Of a stretch of 64,000 nucleotides of DNA, positions 1-11,804 are shown one piece after another. The notes beneath the pieces were generated by a model. That model ran no database searches and was not told the DNA's origin. It was given only the letters and a program-made list of their open reading frames with translations. Origin of the DNA: Oasisia sp. SBJ-2009. Its lineage: Eukaryota; Annelida; Polychaeta; Sabellida; Siboglinidae. How positions within the stretch are numbered: the first letter of the stretch is position 1; each line of letters starts with the position of its first letter. The position numbers and the translations under genes are program-made. Location: assembly GCA_964017155.1 (NCBI GenBank), contig OZ024854.1:12360798-12424797 (forward strand), in the 5' to 3' direction.

Positions 1-1139
1 ATATTAAAAGCTAATTTTTGTTCATAGCTTCTCTTTGAATTTCTAATTTCAGCTGTAGCTTGGTTAAGTGCTTCTTTATAAATGGCATAGTCTTCTTCAC
101 TTCCATTATGTCTATATGTCTTCCACATCATTTGCTTGTATTTGATTTTTCTAATGGCTTCTTTTGATAAGTGTTTCTTTTTTGACCGTTTCCCTTGTTT
201 TTTCAAGGGGACAAATTTTTCGACAATGCAGTCAATTTCACTCTTTAAGATATTCCAACATTCTTTTGCTGTCTTATTCTCCAGTGCGTTATTCCAGTCT
301 ATCTTTGCTAAATATTTCCTCATGTCCTTATATCTTCCTTTGTGAAAATTTTTCCTGTACCGTATTTTTCGATTCTGTTCTCCTTTTACTTTGATGATAA
401 AATATATCTGGTTGTGATCACTACATCCCAGTGGCTCACATATCCTGACATTATCAATAAATTCCTTCTGTGAGCTCAACACTATGTCCAACACGTTCTC
501 ACCCCTTGTTGGTTCTAACACATGTTGAATAAGGAAACTGTCTTGTACTAAATTTAAAAACTTTTGATCTTCACTCCCAGTACTCTGTAGAGATTTCCAC
601 TGTATACGCCCATGGTTAAAATCCCCCATAATTATACAGTCCCGTTTACTGACTTCCTTTATAGCGTTTTGTATTTTCTCATTCTCTTCTGTGTTTATGT
701 TTGGACTTCGATAAACTAACCCAACAGTTAACGTTGAGTTTCCTGAAACTATGTTACACCAGACAGCTTCTTCACATTCTGCTTCTTTTTCTAATTTTAT
801 TTCGTAAGCCTGGATGGATTCTTTAATATATAAAATAACGCCACCTCCCCTTCTCCCTATTCTATCTTTCCTAAACATGACATATCCTGTCATTCCTAAT
901 TCGGTATCTGATATGTCGGGGGTGGCCCAAGATTCAGTTATACCTATTATGTGAGGGTCAGTATCTTCTACCATAATGTTTAGTTCATTTCTTTTGTTTA
1001 CTATGCTCCTTGCATTTAAACAAACACATTTATAACCAAATGTGGTAGAGTTTTCCAGACTGTTCTTTGCCGTTGTCTTTGTGCTGTCCTTATCTGTGCC
1101 TCCAGTATTTGGCTTCTCTGTGAATCCCCCCTGCGAATC
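1..1139 (-). CDS. CR1-type ORF2, partial: APE endonuclease domain (3' part off the edge)
   Basis: Read from the overlap with the ORF1 stop, the frame stays open for about 379 codons to the window edge. APE-endonuclease landmarks occur in order: NARSIVNKR, GITESWA (catalytic Glu), VYRSPN, MGDFN (Asp/Asn pair) and CSDHNQI (terminal Asp-His). After the endonuclease comes the basic linker that precedes the reverse transcriptase, with the usual pattern of conserved Trp, Lys and Tyr. The enzyme nicks target DNA to prime reverse transcription. No ATG lies at the junction: the first in-frame Met is at 974-972, inside the endonuclease domain, so translation may depend on reinitiation or frameshifting after ORF1. 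Confidence 0.88.
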
Positions 1140-2287
1140 TAGTTTAAATAACTGAAACCTGTTCCCCTGTCCATAGATCGAAGCAAGTTCTCGGAGAAAA
1201 CTGCTGCGCCCTTTCCGCTTAGATGGAGGCCATCTCTCATATACATATCTTCTTTTCCCACAAAGTATCCCCACAAATCTACAAATCCAACTCCTTCTTC
1301 TTCGCACATCTGCTCTACTAGAACGTTGATTGCCATCCTCTTGCAGTTTCTATAGGCTACACCCCTTCCTCCCATCACTGGCAAAATTCCTGAGAGAATA
1401 ATCTGCTCAACTCTTGTCTTCTTCAGCTTCCCTACCAACTGTCTGTATCTTTGCACTACTCTAGTTGTCCCCTCCTTGTCTGCATTGTTCGTCCCTACAT
1501 GTACTAATATAGATCCTCCCTGGCCATGCCCCAACACGTTCCCTACCCTTTCTGTCACATTCTCTATCCGAGAGCCCGGAAGACAAACAACAACATCTTC
1601 GCCTTTGTTTAAAGTCTTGTCTGTCTTTCTCAAAATTGAGTCGCCCATAAACACCCTTTCTGTTCTCGATGCTCCCTCAATCACTGCCTCAGAGTAGCTC
1701 CTCCGTGTTGCATCTCCCTGATCGTTGACTTTTCTTCCTCCCGCCTTCTCTGTTGTTCCTTTTTTCCCTGCGTCTTTTCGTCCTGTCATCATCCCTGTTA
1801 TTGAATTCCCTTTCGGCACATTTACTCTCAGTTCCTTTCTTCCATTCATCTTTCCTCCGGTCACATGAACTTCTCTCCTCTCCTGTCCCATTGTCCCCCC
1901 CTCATCTACTGTCACTTTCTCCCCTGTCGCCTTCCTGCATGCCGTGCTTTCTCTTGTTCTTTCTCCATTTGTTTTCCTTGCACTCACCCTCCCTCCTCTC
2001 AATCTCATGTCCTCATCCTTCTTGTGACTGCATTGCTCATTCCGTCCTCTTCCATCCATCTCTTTGGTTATTTTCATCTCCAGCCCCTTCACAATATCGG
2101 TTAGTCTAGCTAACTCTACTGTAAGACATTCCACTTTACAACACCCTGTGCACTGGAAAGTAAAGTCTTCCTCCATTGTTTCTGCCCATGACTTTGTGCA
2201 TCCGGATAGAGCAAAATCGACAAAGCTGTGACAATAGTCACATACTAAGTGCCTCCTTGCCTTCACTTGCCGCTTGCAAGGGGCCAT
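1139..2287 (-). CDS. CR1-type ORF1 protein: PHD-like zinc finger plus SGNH/GDSL esterase domain
   Basis: An intact 382-codon frame. The N-terminus (about residues 15-55) has paired cysteines (CDYC, then CTGC) with an intervening Cys and Trp, as in the PHD-like fingers of CR1 ORF1. The middle (about 60-210) is Lys/Arg/Glu-rich low complexity. The C-terminal half (about 215-375) is an SGNH hydrolase: block I GDSI with the nucleophile Ser, block III GTNN, and block V DGLHL with the Asp/His pair. In CR1 elements this protein binds RNA and the esterase is thought to aid membrane or lipid interaction; that role is family knowledge. The start is the first Met of the frame and nothing upstream competes. 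The stop codon overlaps the ORF2 frame. Confidence 0.9.
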   Translation of the reverse strand: MAPCKRQVKARRHLVCDYCHSFVDFALSGCTKSWAETMEEDFTFQCTGCCKVECLTVELARLTDIVKGLEMKITKEMDGRGRNEQCSHKKDEDMRLRGGRVSARKTNGERTRESTACRKATGEKVTVDEGGTMGQERREVHVTGGKMNGRKELRVNVPKGNSITGMMTGRKDAGKKGTTEKAGGRKVNDQGDATRRSYSEAVIEGASRTERVFMGDSILRKTDKTLNKGEDVVVCLPGSRIENVTERVGNVLGHGQGGSILVHVGTNNADKEGTTRVVQRYRQLVGKLKKTRVEQIILSGILPVMGGRGVAYRNCKRMAINVLVEQMCEEEGVGFVDLWGYFVGKEDMYMRDGLHLSGKGAAVFSENLLRSMDRGTGFSYLN

Positions 2288-3145
2288 ATTATGATATCAC
2301 AGGAACTCTAAATTTACTCAGTCTGTATACCAATTAGTCTTTAGAAAGACTGTTTAATGTGGACAGTAACTGCAGCTCACTTTATGTTATACACAACTGA
2401 CAAATTTAGTCTTTACTGGCACCGTTCCCTAGCGGACACGTTGGACACTACCAACATAAACAAACTAAGGTTTCTACTAAAAAGCTTGCTTATTTTTTAA
2501 TAACAATGCTACCTGATCAAAGTATTATCTTATTTATGTAGCTGTTATGTTTGCTACTTTATATGTTACATATTCTATCAAATAATCAGATTTGCTAAAT
2601 CTTGTAAACAACCTTAACGAAGGCTAGATTACCCTATTATCACCCACTATGCTAATCTGCTCATAAATACTTTTAACTAACAAACTTTTACTAAAACTTT
2701 ATGAATAATCTTCACATAAGAATAATACTGCAGCTGTTATGCTGAATACTATATCTGATAAATATTCTATCAAATAATAAGTTTTGCCAAATCTTGTTTA
2801 CAAACTTGTCGAAGGCTAAATTACCCTATTATCACCCACTATATTCTAATCTGGTCAAAAATACTGTTAACTGACAAACCTTTAACCAAACTATTACCCA
2901 ATATATGTCTAGTACTAGTTTATGAATAATCTTCACATAAGAATAATACTTATCAGTCAATATTTCCTCTTGTTTTTCAACTTTTATGCACCACCAATTT
3001 CAAACATCTGCTCCCGCCAATGTTCCCGTAGGAAACAGTTGCCTGCGCCATATGCATTGTTTGCAATTACTAATAACATGCAACATATAACAAGTACACA
3101 AGTTACAGTGTATAGTTTTATAAAATAATCGAACTAATGCTCCCT
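2288..3145. repeat. Probable CR1 5' UTR with an imperfect 0.2-kb direct duplication
   Basis: No coding capacity is seen. Two copies of an AT-rich unit stand in tandem, about 2541-2730 and 2733-2950. Both contain the block ending in CCCTATTATCACCCACTAT and both end at TTCACATAAGAATAATACT. The position directly upstream of ORF1 on its sense strand suggests repeated 5' UTR or promoter units, which is an inference. Confidence 0.5.
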
Positions 3146-3149
3146 AATA

Positions 3150-3420
3150 TCGCTCCCCCAAAACTGACCAGCAGACATAGACTCGTTACCCAGACTCCGT
3201 GAGGCGGCAGCACTTTTCAGCCCCGCTTGAAAATCAATTGGCTGCCGATGTAACCGACAGGGCGGCCTTACCGTTATCTTCGGTTATCCAGGCTCCATGA
3301 GGTGGCAGCAGTGTTAAGGGAATTAATGGGCCGCAGTTGTAACCGCCAGGGCGGCCTTACCCCAGATTAATGGGCCGCAGTTGTAACCGCCAGGGCGGCC
3401 TTACCCCATATTTGGGTCCC
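3150..3420 (+). repeat. GC-rich box repeats (GAGGYGGCAGCA ... GGGCGGCCTTACC)
   Basis: Three successive units share TCCGTGAGGCGGCAGCA or TCCATGAGGTGGCAGCA starts and TGTAACCGCCAGGGCGGCCT ends. A related set occurs at about 62440-62930, also in plus orientation and also followed by an AT-rich segment with GGAATTACGGCAG. It could be a retroelement 5' region or an independent satellite. No gene is seen here. Confidence 0.55.
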
Positions 3421-3603
3421 TGATTGGTTCTCAGGCCGAAATAACAACTTAAATAACGATACTTTGTTTATCTGTTAATCCTGTATTATAATAACTTTTC
3501 ACAAATTAAACTGATACTAACACAACATAAATATGAATGCAATGTTGCAGTTGGTTTTTAAATAGGAATTACGGCAGAATTAGGTATATAGTATACAATT
3601 ACA

Positions 3604-4152
3604 GTTATAGTATATAGTATATTAGTATATAGTATATAGTATATGGTATATGGTATATGGTATATGGTATATGGTATATGGTATATGGTATATGGTATAT
3701 GGTATATGGTATATGGTATATGGTATATGGTATATGGTATATAGTATATAGTATATAGTATATAGTATATAGTATATAGTATATAGTATATAGTATATAG
3801 TATATAGTATATAGTATATAGTATATAGTATATAGTATATAGTATATAGTATATAGTATATAGTATATAGTATATAGTATATAGTATATAGTATATAGTA
3901 TATAGTATATAGTATATAGTATATAGTATATAGTATATAGTATATAGTATATAGTATTTAGTATATAGTTATAGTAAATGGTAAATGGTAAATGGTAAAT
4001 GGTAAATGGTAAACGGTAAATGGTAAACGGTAAACGGTAAACGGTAAACGGTAAACGGTAAACGGTGTACGGTGTACGGTGTACGGTGTACGGTGTACGG
4101 TGTACGGTGTACGGTGTACGGTGTACGGTGTACGGTGTACGGTGTACGGTGT

Positions 4153-4221
<69 letters not shown>

Positions 4222-4396
4222 TCTAGTATCTAGTATCTAGTATCTAGTATATAGCATATAGTATCTAGTATCTAGTATCTAGTATCTAGTATCTAGTATA
4301 TAGTATATAATATATAGTATATAGTATACAGTATACAGTATACAGTATTCAGTATATAGAATACAGTGTACAGTATATAGTACATAGTATATAGCG
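3604..4396. repeat. Heptanucleotide satellite with successive variant blocks
   Basis: A continuous 7-bp array in which the unit changes block by block: GTATATG, GTATATA, GTAAATG, GTAAACG, GTGTACG, GTACACG, GTATCTA, then mixed units. Each block differs from its neighbour by one or two substitutions. The 201-codon frame across it is a by-product of a 7-bp period and is not a gene. Confidence 0.95.
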
Positions 4397-4514
4397 CTGT
4401 CAGCTAATGTAACGTTATATTAAAAGCAGACACACATTTCTTGATAATGTCGTCATTAAGTATTAATGGCTGGATGTTTCCATGAGAAGCCGTGAAGGTG
4501 TTTGAAAGGGCAAA

Positions 4515-4948
4515 GGCGGGAACTCACCGCCGGCGGCCGATTTTGCGTCGAGCAAAATACGTCGGCCGGCGGTGTCAAATATGTTTGATACTGCAGGCCG
4601 GCCGACGCCCGCCCGACGCCCGGCCGGCAGATGTTTCGTGTTTTTTTTAGAATTCTCCCTCTGAGTCCAACATGATGAACATTTGTAAGTAGGTTACCTG
4701 GGTGAGCATATTGAATCCCTCTATGGATAACAAATCAAACTATTTCGAATTTAAATTAATAGCGTTTAAATTACTAAATCGGACGGCAGGCCGCCGGCTG
4801 TGTGTGTTCGAAAAATCGTAGCATCTGGCGGTTCTGTGAGTTCCAAAATGACCAAACCGGCCGACGGCCCGATTTTCCCATGACGCCCGGCCGATTTCAT
4901 TTTTCGTGCGGCTACCGGCCGGCCGACGGTTGAGTGAGTACCCGCCTT
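4515..4948 (+). mobile_element. GC-rich MITE-like element, copy 1
   Basis: The segment begins GGCGGGAACTCAC and ends GTGAGTACCCGCC, which are short imperfect terminal inverted repeats. Both flanks are rich in GGCCGGCCGACG motifs, and the centre is AT-rich. It has no coding capacity. A homologous copy in the opposite orientation lies at about 10740-11296. I could not define a target-site duplication. Confidence 0.65.
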
Positions 4949-6683
4949 AAACTGATTTGAGTAATTCTAAGGATGGTACACTTCGCTATATAATAATAGG
5001 GCACCTATAAATGTTACGATCGTATATGTTAGCCCAGTTAAAATAGTTATCCTGATGTAGGTGCCTGAAATAAAAAGGCTTGTTCCATCTGATAAACAAA
5101 TGCTACATTTTCAATATATCGAACACAATCTTTTTTGAGTAAGTTCTAAATTGTTCGCTACACACACATTAACATCGATTGCAGTATACATATTTTTATG
5201 ACATTTGACAACCAGTTAAAAGTTATAAATATGTATATAAGTATGTTCTTGAATTGCAGTATCCAATTCATGGGACTGCTCAAGGTATTGCTTTACATTT
5301 TATTCATAGACAAATCTCTTTAATTGAACATAATCACGACTTCTCTTGGAAAGAGACGTGTATTTTCGATAATTCGCTTCAGAAACAGCTTGCGATTTAT
5401 GTGTATTTCAATAATGTGTTGACATTGTGAAATTGCTTTGAACATTAGTTATTATTTCCAATGTTGCTGTCTTATCTAGTACAGTGTTGGTATATTTGCA
5501 GTTCTTGAAGAAATACCAACACAATGCAACATCCGCAGATACATGTTACCTACAGGTTGGAACCACGTAGAGGAAACACGGGCAAAACGGGGCAGTTAAG
5601 AGTAACGTTTGATATTTCACAAAGCAACATATACAAGAACAAACTAAAGTATATATTAAATTAAATTGTCAGCGTGTTGACTTATATGTATGTCACTTGA
5701 CTATATGTTGTCTTCCAGTGACACCATAATCATGTATACAGACATATCAGTATCATATATCTACATTTGTATCACAAATGATGGATCAATCAATTTTGCC
5801 AGCATTATTATTATTATATATTATTATTTTTATATTATAATTATCGCCCATTTTCACGAGAAAACGTTTAAATGAACACTGCCTCTTGACGATATTCGAC
5901 AATATGTTACTTAGTAACTTTAGATGCATCTCTAAATAAACCATTTATCAGAGGGTCACAGTTAAGGAGTACATTCGATTGTTCCCATTCGCGTACAAAA
6001 CTGCACGCAAATGTGTTTGTATGGTAGTCTGCACATGCCACTACGCTACTTGGAAGCGAACATACGTTTTGTGACAACAATATTTATTACATATACTGAT
6101 TTCGCATATTACCCGACTATCCCGTTTTAGCGAGGTTTACCCTAGAATAGAATCATATCCTGAAACATATCTGAACCTGCTGTTCATAAGAGCCAATCAG
6201 CCTCATTGAATAAGTGGCGTGATTGCGCCATGTGACGTTGGTAAACTGTTGTATTGCCTGCCGTACATTTCGCCTCCCTTCAATGTGCTACCAAAGCCAT
6301 CAATAGTAATCGGTTCTGTTTGTAATAACCTAATTAACTGAAGCGCAAACGTGTAATTGAAACTACCAGGGAACGATATTGTAAACTGTCTATGTAACTG
6401 TAAACTGTTTTATTGCTTGATCTACACTTCGCCTCTGCTTCCTCGTACTAACATACCAATCACGGTGTTGGTTTGCCAGTTACGAAGAACAGGTGGTATT
6501 TCTAAATAAACAAGATCGTAATAGCGACAAAAAACAAACTCCATAACTGACAAATGTTCTGGCGTTTACACCCAACTTAGCTGATGGGTGAACGTGCAAT
6601 TGGAAGAGTCAAGGAAATGTATCGAAATGTGCGTCGTAGTTTGCATATATAAACTATTATATGTATACATGTGTATGCATATA
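4949..6683. other. Non-coding stretch, no gene recognised
   Basis: AT-rich DNA without a credible frame or splice pattern. The only structure seen is a weak internal repeat (GTAAACTGTTGTATTGCC near 6242 and GTAAACTGTTTTATTGCT near 6401). Its second copy resembles, in inverted orientation, the segment at about 11805-11895. Confidence 0.5.
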
Positions 6684-7044
6684 TGGATGCATGTATGTAT
6701 GTATGTATGTATGTATGTATGTATGTATGTATGTATGTATGTATGTATGTATGTATGTATGTATGTATGTATGTATGTATGTATGTGTGTGTATGTGTGT
6801 ATGTATGTATGTATGTATGTATGTATGTATGTATGTATGTATGTATGCATGCATGTATGTATGTATGTATGCATGTATGTATGTATGTATGTATCTATGT
6901 ATGTATGTATGTATGTATGTATGTATGTATGTATGTATGTATGTGCGTATGTGTGTACGTATGTACTTAAATACGTATATACGTATGTACGTATGTACGT
7001 ATGTACGTATGCACGTATGTTTGTATGTATGTATACATATATGC

Positions 7045-7046
<2 letters not shown>
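6684..7046. repeat. (ATGT)n tetranucleotide array with variant units
   Basis: A near-continuous ATGT repeat, interrupted by GTGT, GCATGC and, at the right end (about 6940-7030), ACGTATGT variants. The long frames on both strands are repeat artefacts. Confidence 0.97.

Positions 7047-7130
<84 letters not shown>
7047..7130. repeat. (TA)n dinucleotide array
   Basis: A pure alternating TA tract bridging the ATGT array and the TGTGTTG array. Confidence 0.97.
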
Positions 7131-7136
<6 letters not shown>

Positions 7137-7159
7137 GTGTGTGTGTGTCTATACATATA

Positions 7160-8380
7160 TACTTTGTTTGTTGTGTGTTGTGTGTTGTGTGTTGTGTGTT
7201 GTGTGTTGTGTGTTGTGTGTTGTGTGTTGTGTGTTGTGTGTTGTGTGTTGTGTGTTGTGTGTTGTGTGTTGTGTGTTGTGTGTTGTGTGTTGTGTGTTGT
7301 GTGTTGTGTGTTGTGTGTTGTGTGTTGTGTGTTGTGTGTTGTGTGTTGTGTGTTGTGTGTTGTGTGTTGTGTGTTGTGTGTTGTGTGTTGTGTGTTGTGT
7401 GTTGTGTGTTGTGTGTTGTGTGTTGTGTGTTGTGTGTTGTGTGTTGTGTGTTGTGTGTTGTGTGTTGTGTGTTGTGTGTTGTGTGTTGTGTGTTGTGTGT
7501 TGTGTGTTGTGTGTTGTGTGTTGTGTGTTGTGTGTTGTGTGTTGTGTGTTGTGTGTTGTGTGTTGTGTGTTGTGTGTTGTGTGTTGTGTGTTGTGTGTTG
7601 TGTGTTGTGTGTTGTGTGTTGTGTGTTGTGTGTTGTGTGTTGTGTGTTGTGTGTTGTGTGTTGTGTGTTGTGTGTTGTGTGTTGTGTGTTGTGTGTTGTG
7701 TGTTGTGTGTTGTGTGTTGTGTGTTGTGTGTTGTGTGTTGTGTGTTGTGTGTTGTGTGTTGTGTGTTGTGTGTTGTGTGTTGTGTGTTGTGTGTTGTGTG
7801 TTGTGTGTTGTGTGTTGTGTGTTGTGTGTTGTGTGTTGTGTGTTGTGTGTTGTGTGTTGTGTGTTGTGTGTTGTGTGTTGTGTGTTGTGTGTTGTGTGTT
7901 GTGTGTTGTGTGTTGTGTGTTGTGTGTTGTGTGTTGTGTGTTGTGTGTTGTGTGTTGTGTGTTGTGTGTTGTGTGTTGTGTGTTGTGTGTTGTGTGTTGT
8001 GTGTTGTGTGTTGTGTGTTGTGTGTTGTGTGTTGTGTGTTGTGTGTTGTGTGTTGTGTGTTGTGTGTTGTGTGTTGTGTGTTGTGTGTTGTGTGTTGTGT
8101 GTTGTGTGTTGTGTGTTGTGTGTTGTGTGTTGTGTGTTGTGTGTTGTGTGTTGTGTGTTGTGTGTTGTGTGTTGTGTGTTGTGTGTTGTGTGTTGTGTGT
8201 TGTGTGTTGTGTGTTGTGTGTTGTGTGTTGTGTGTTGTGTGTTGTGTGTTGTGTGTTGTGTGTTGTGTGCTGTGTGTTTTGTGTTGTGTGTTGTGTGTTG
8301 TGTGTTGTGTGTTGCGTGTTGCGTGTTGCGTGTTGCGTGTTGCGTGTTGCGTGTTGCGTGTTATGTGTTGTGTGTCGTGT
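7160..8380. repeat. (TTGTGTG)n heptanucleotide satellite, about 1.2 kb
   Basis: About 170 nearly identical 7-bp units. Variation is confined to the right end: a CTGTGTG and a TTTTGTG near 8268-8282, then several TTGCGTG units at about 8313-8360. The uniform core suggests recent expansion. The 500-600-codon frames on both strands are artefacts of a 7-bp period with no stop. Confidence 0.97.
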
Positions 8381-8399
8381 GACTGTGTATATATGTCCG

Positions 8400-9875
8400 T
8401 ATGTGTAAATATGTACGTACATACATTGGCATGTGTAATAACTGTAGCAGGCTCAACAAAGGTGAGCCTATTGAGAAGGCATGTCACGTGGATATATGAA
8501 CAGCAGCCGAAAAAAGCAAGATAACTTGAGTTGTATGTAGATTCACAATTATCTCATAAAAACCAACGACTGGGTAGCTTACATGCCCGGAATATGAGAG
8601 CGTTGCGGTCTCATTGGGCCAATGATGTAGCATTATGTGTGTTTGTTTGTGAGCGAGTGTGTGTGTGTTTGTTTGTTTTGCGATGTGTGTTGATGTGTGC
8701 GCAGTTTTATGGACCATCGTATACAATGCATATCATAATGTTTCAGTTGTGCCGTCATGTCTTTAGCAATTATTTTATGTTGCACCAATTGTATCTGTGA
8801 CATTTAAACGTATGCGTAAAGAAAAATGTCCAGTTCAAAATTGTCTTAGAAAGACAATCTGTTTATAATATACATAATCTTGATTCTTGAATTTCATGAT
8901 GCTTCAATGACAATATCAATTAGAGCGGGGATATGTGAAGTGATGTGAAATGTGATACGTCACTAACAACAGTTATATGTCAAATATGTGTGTTTTTCCT
9001 GTTCAACGACATATTTCAAATGGTGTGCAGTTTGTGGTATATCAGTATATTGTCTGCATAAAAATATACCCGGATATACATTTCTGATGTCCATTTTTCA
9101 TTGAGGACATCCATTTATATGATATATTCACATTTTATACCCATGACCCTAACCTACATTCAGCCCTAACAAGTACTCGTATACCAGTCACAATTTACCG
9201 CTAAACTGTTGGTAATGGTGGGGACAATATATTACGGTATAGTACTGTACATGGGGGCAGTCCTGTAGCAATATATAATTCCCTACAGGATCGATAAGGA
9301 ATAATATTAGTATTGTCTGGAGAGAGCAGTAATCACAGGTAACAACTTTCTACTATTCTGCACTGGTGCACAATGGTGCACGGCCCTTGCGTAAGTTTCA
9401 CACGAAATGAACCGAATAGATGTTAGTGTATCTTCCACTCATAGGCTGATATTAAGGTCATTGTAATAATTCCGAAATGTTGGGTTATTGAGCAAGTAAC
9501 CATCCCTGGAAGTTGACCCCGGCTCAAATACATATATTTCATTAGACAATGTTCCTCATCGTGCAGTCTGTATTTCATTTGAGAAAATATTGGTCAATGT
9601 GTAAACCCCTTCGAAATAGTTATTCATATCAGCAACATTATTTGCATCGTAAATATAACTTAGTTAAAAGTTGTCAAAAATATGTATACGCCAAATTCAT
9701 ACATTTCTGGTGGACAGCAAGGAGACGACATGAGCACGTACAATTCCTGCGCCCACGTCCCGGTGTCACATGATATGTCATGGCGTTGACGGTGTCATTG
9801 ATCCGCCACGTCCACCAGGTCCTTCGATATCGATCAACGGTTGCGAGAAACCCAAGATTAAATGGTTGCCCTGTT
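8400..9875. other. Non-coding stretch, no gene recognised
   Basis: No frame with recognisable domains, no splice-flanked exon and no strong repeat. A short GTGT-rich patch lies near 8636-8700. Confidence 0.45.
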
Positions 9876-9879
9876 AATT

Positions 9880-10258
9880 ACCATAGACGAGGACGATAAA
9901 CCCTACGACGTTTTCACAGTATCCGGTGGTACGACGTGTTTACGGCGTAACAACACGTCATACGTAGTTACCATTCAAAGCAAACCGCCGAGTTGATGAA
10001 GATGGTTTGTCGGACGACAGGACAAGAACAAATAACAAATGTAATTAATTATATATCACGATGCTATTTCTATCGTGGCATATTTCTGGTCAGTCACGAT
10101 TTGTGTCTACACGCATGTACTGCCCAATATTTTCAAAGGCTCCTGTAGATACACATTTATCAGCAATTGTTGCATACACAGTCGTAAGTGGAAGCGTTTT
10201 TAATGACGAGGTAACATGTTCGTTGCAAAAGCCATTGGTCATTACTGACATCAGTACA
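9880..10258 (+). repeat. Dispersed repeat next to a tetranucleotide array, copy 1
   Basis: This segment is homologous to about 16890-17325: both contain AACAAATGTAATTAATTATA, TGCCCAATATTTTCAAAGG and CATTGGTCATTACTGACATC-like blocks in the same order. Each copy is followed at once by a tetranucleotide satellite. It is probably one non-autonomous element family carrying an internal simple repeat. Confidence 0.6.
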
Positions 10259-10261
10259 TAG

Positions 10262-10495
10262 TGTTACAGAACGAATGACCGAACAACCCAATGGTCGACC
10301 TACCACCGACCACCATCCGACCCACCGATCCAACGACCGACCTACCAAACGAACGAACGACAGACCGATCGAACGACCAGACGAAGGACCGGCTTAACGT
10401 ACGACCGACCGAACGACCGGCCGACCGACCGACCGACCGACCGCGACCGACCGACCGTCCGATCGACCGATCGACCGATCGAAAGACCGCTGTAT
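10262..10495. repeat. (CGAC)n-type tetranucleotide array
   Basis: Imperfect ACCGACCGAACG repeats with CGAT variants. This is the counterpart in position of the GTTCG array at 17402-18236. Confidence 0.9.
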
Positions 10496-10739
10496 GTTGG
10501 TGTCGATCGATCTACATGGCTACGGTGGCACGTTATATTCGAAGTAGGCACTAACTTTACGAACATGTATCGTCACCAAGGAATAGTCAGAACTCAGCTA
10601 CATTAGTCATCACTCAGCTGTTTGAAGCGGATTCAGACTATAAACCGCGGTTAGTATTTGTGTACGAATAATCTTCGCGTATTAAATGCAGCGTGACTGG
10701 ATGTTCCCGTATGAACCCGAGATGTTGATCGATAGAGTA

Positions 10740-11296
10740 AAGGCCGGTTCAGTGAGTTTCCGTAGCACGAAAAATAAAGGTAATCGGCCGGGCGTCGTGG
10801 GAACACAGGCCCGTCGGCCGGTTTGGTCATTTTGGAACTCACAGTTGCCGCCCGATGCTACGATTTTTCGGCCAGCCGGCCGATTTCGTAAATTAAGCGG
10901 TATCAATTTAAATTCAAATTAGTTTGCTTTTTTGTCCATAGAGGTATTCAATGTGCTCGCCCATGTGACCTACACCCAAAGGTTCATCATGGCGGACTCA
11001 GTGGATCAATTCATGCCGATTTGTTTTGCTGCAAGTATCGCTTTTGTGGCAAACAACCCAAAACATATGCCGGCCAGGCGTCGGGGAGGGGGGGGGGAGG
11101 GGAGGGCGTCATCAGGCCGACAGTATCAAACATATTTGATACCTCCGGCCGACGTCGTGCGGGTATCGGCTCGAAGCACGACGCCCGGCCTATGCCATGA
11201 TTTTTGGAATTCACATAACCGATGCCCGGCCGATGCCCCACGACGTCCCACGATGACCGGCCGATGCAAAATCGGCCGGCATAGTGAGTTCCCGCC
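10740..11296 (-). mobile_element. GC-rich MITE-like element, copy 2
   Basis: This is the reverse complement of the family at 4515-4948. The right end reads GTGAGTTCCCGCC, and the internal block TGGTCATTTTGGAACTCACA matches copy 1. GGCCGG/CGGCCG-rich flanks surround an AT-rich core with ATTTAAATTC. It is larger than copy 1 and includes a G-rich run near 11085-11105. No protein is encoded. Confidence 0.65.
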
Positions 11297-11414
11297 CTAA
11301 AGCGTTTTCAACAATCCTCTTGATAGGATACATTACATTACATTATATTACTTTACGTTACAGTTAATGTTGGCTATATAAACCAGGCATGTAGGATACA
11401 GTGGTAGCATAGCG

Positions 11415-11632
<218 letters not shown>

Positions 11633-11804
11633 CTGTTCAAATTACATATTCACATGCTAGTTAATAATGTTGGTGTCATTGGCTAAACAAATGTCCGCTG
11701 ATGCGTTTGTTTTATCGATACTACGACGTTATTTGTTCATCAAATAACATGGGTTCTTCGTCAGTGGCAAATTAAAGATAAAACCATGTGGTAGTATTGA
11801 AGCA

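Larger units (their letters stand above)
1..2287 (-). mobile_element. CR1-type non-LTR retrotransposon, cut by the left window edge
   Basis: Two adjacent minus-strand reading frames have the order of a CR1/L2-group LINE: ORF1 with a zinc finger and SGNH esterase (1139-2287), then ORF2 starting with an APE-type endonuclease (1-1139). Neither frame has a stop or frameshift in the part seen, so the copy is young or under selection. The reverse transcriptase and 3' tail lie outside the window. Sequence above 2288 is probably its 5' UTR, but the 5' end cannot be fixed. It is the only retrotransposon in the window without visible decay. Confidence 0.88.

Noticed and set aside
3605..4217. YTVHRTPYTV-type frames
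   Set aside because: Product of the 7-bp satellite.
6566..8524. Reading frames of 500-618 codons on both strands across the ATGT/TA/TTGTGTG arrays
   Set aside because: They are stop-free only because of the repeat period. They occur in several frames at once and encode TTHNTQH- or VVCCVLC-type repeats without any flanking gene structure.
10291..10566. Thr/Asp/Arg-rich frames around the CGAC array
   Set aside because: Repeat artefact on both strands.
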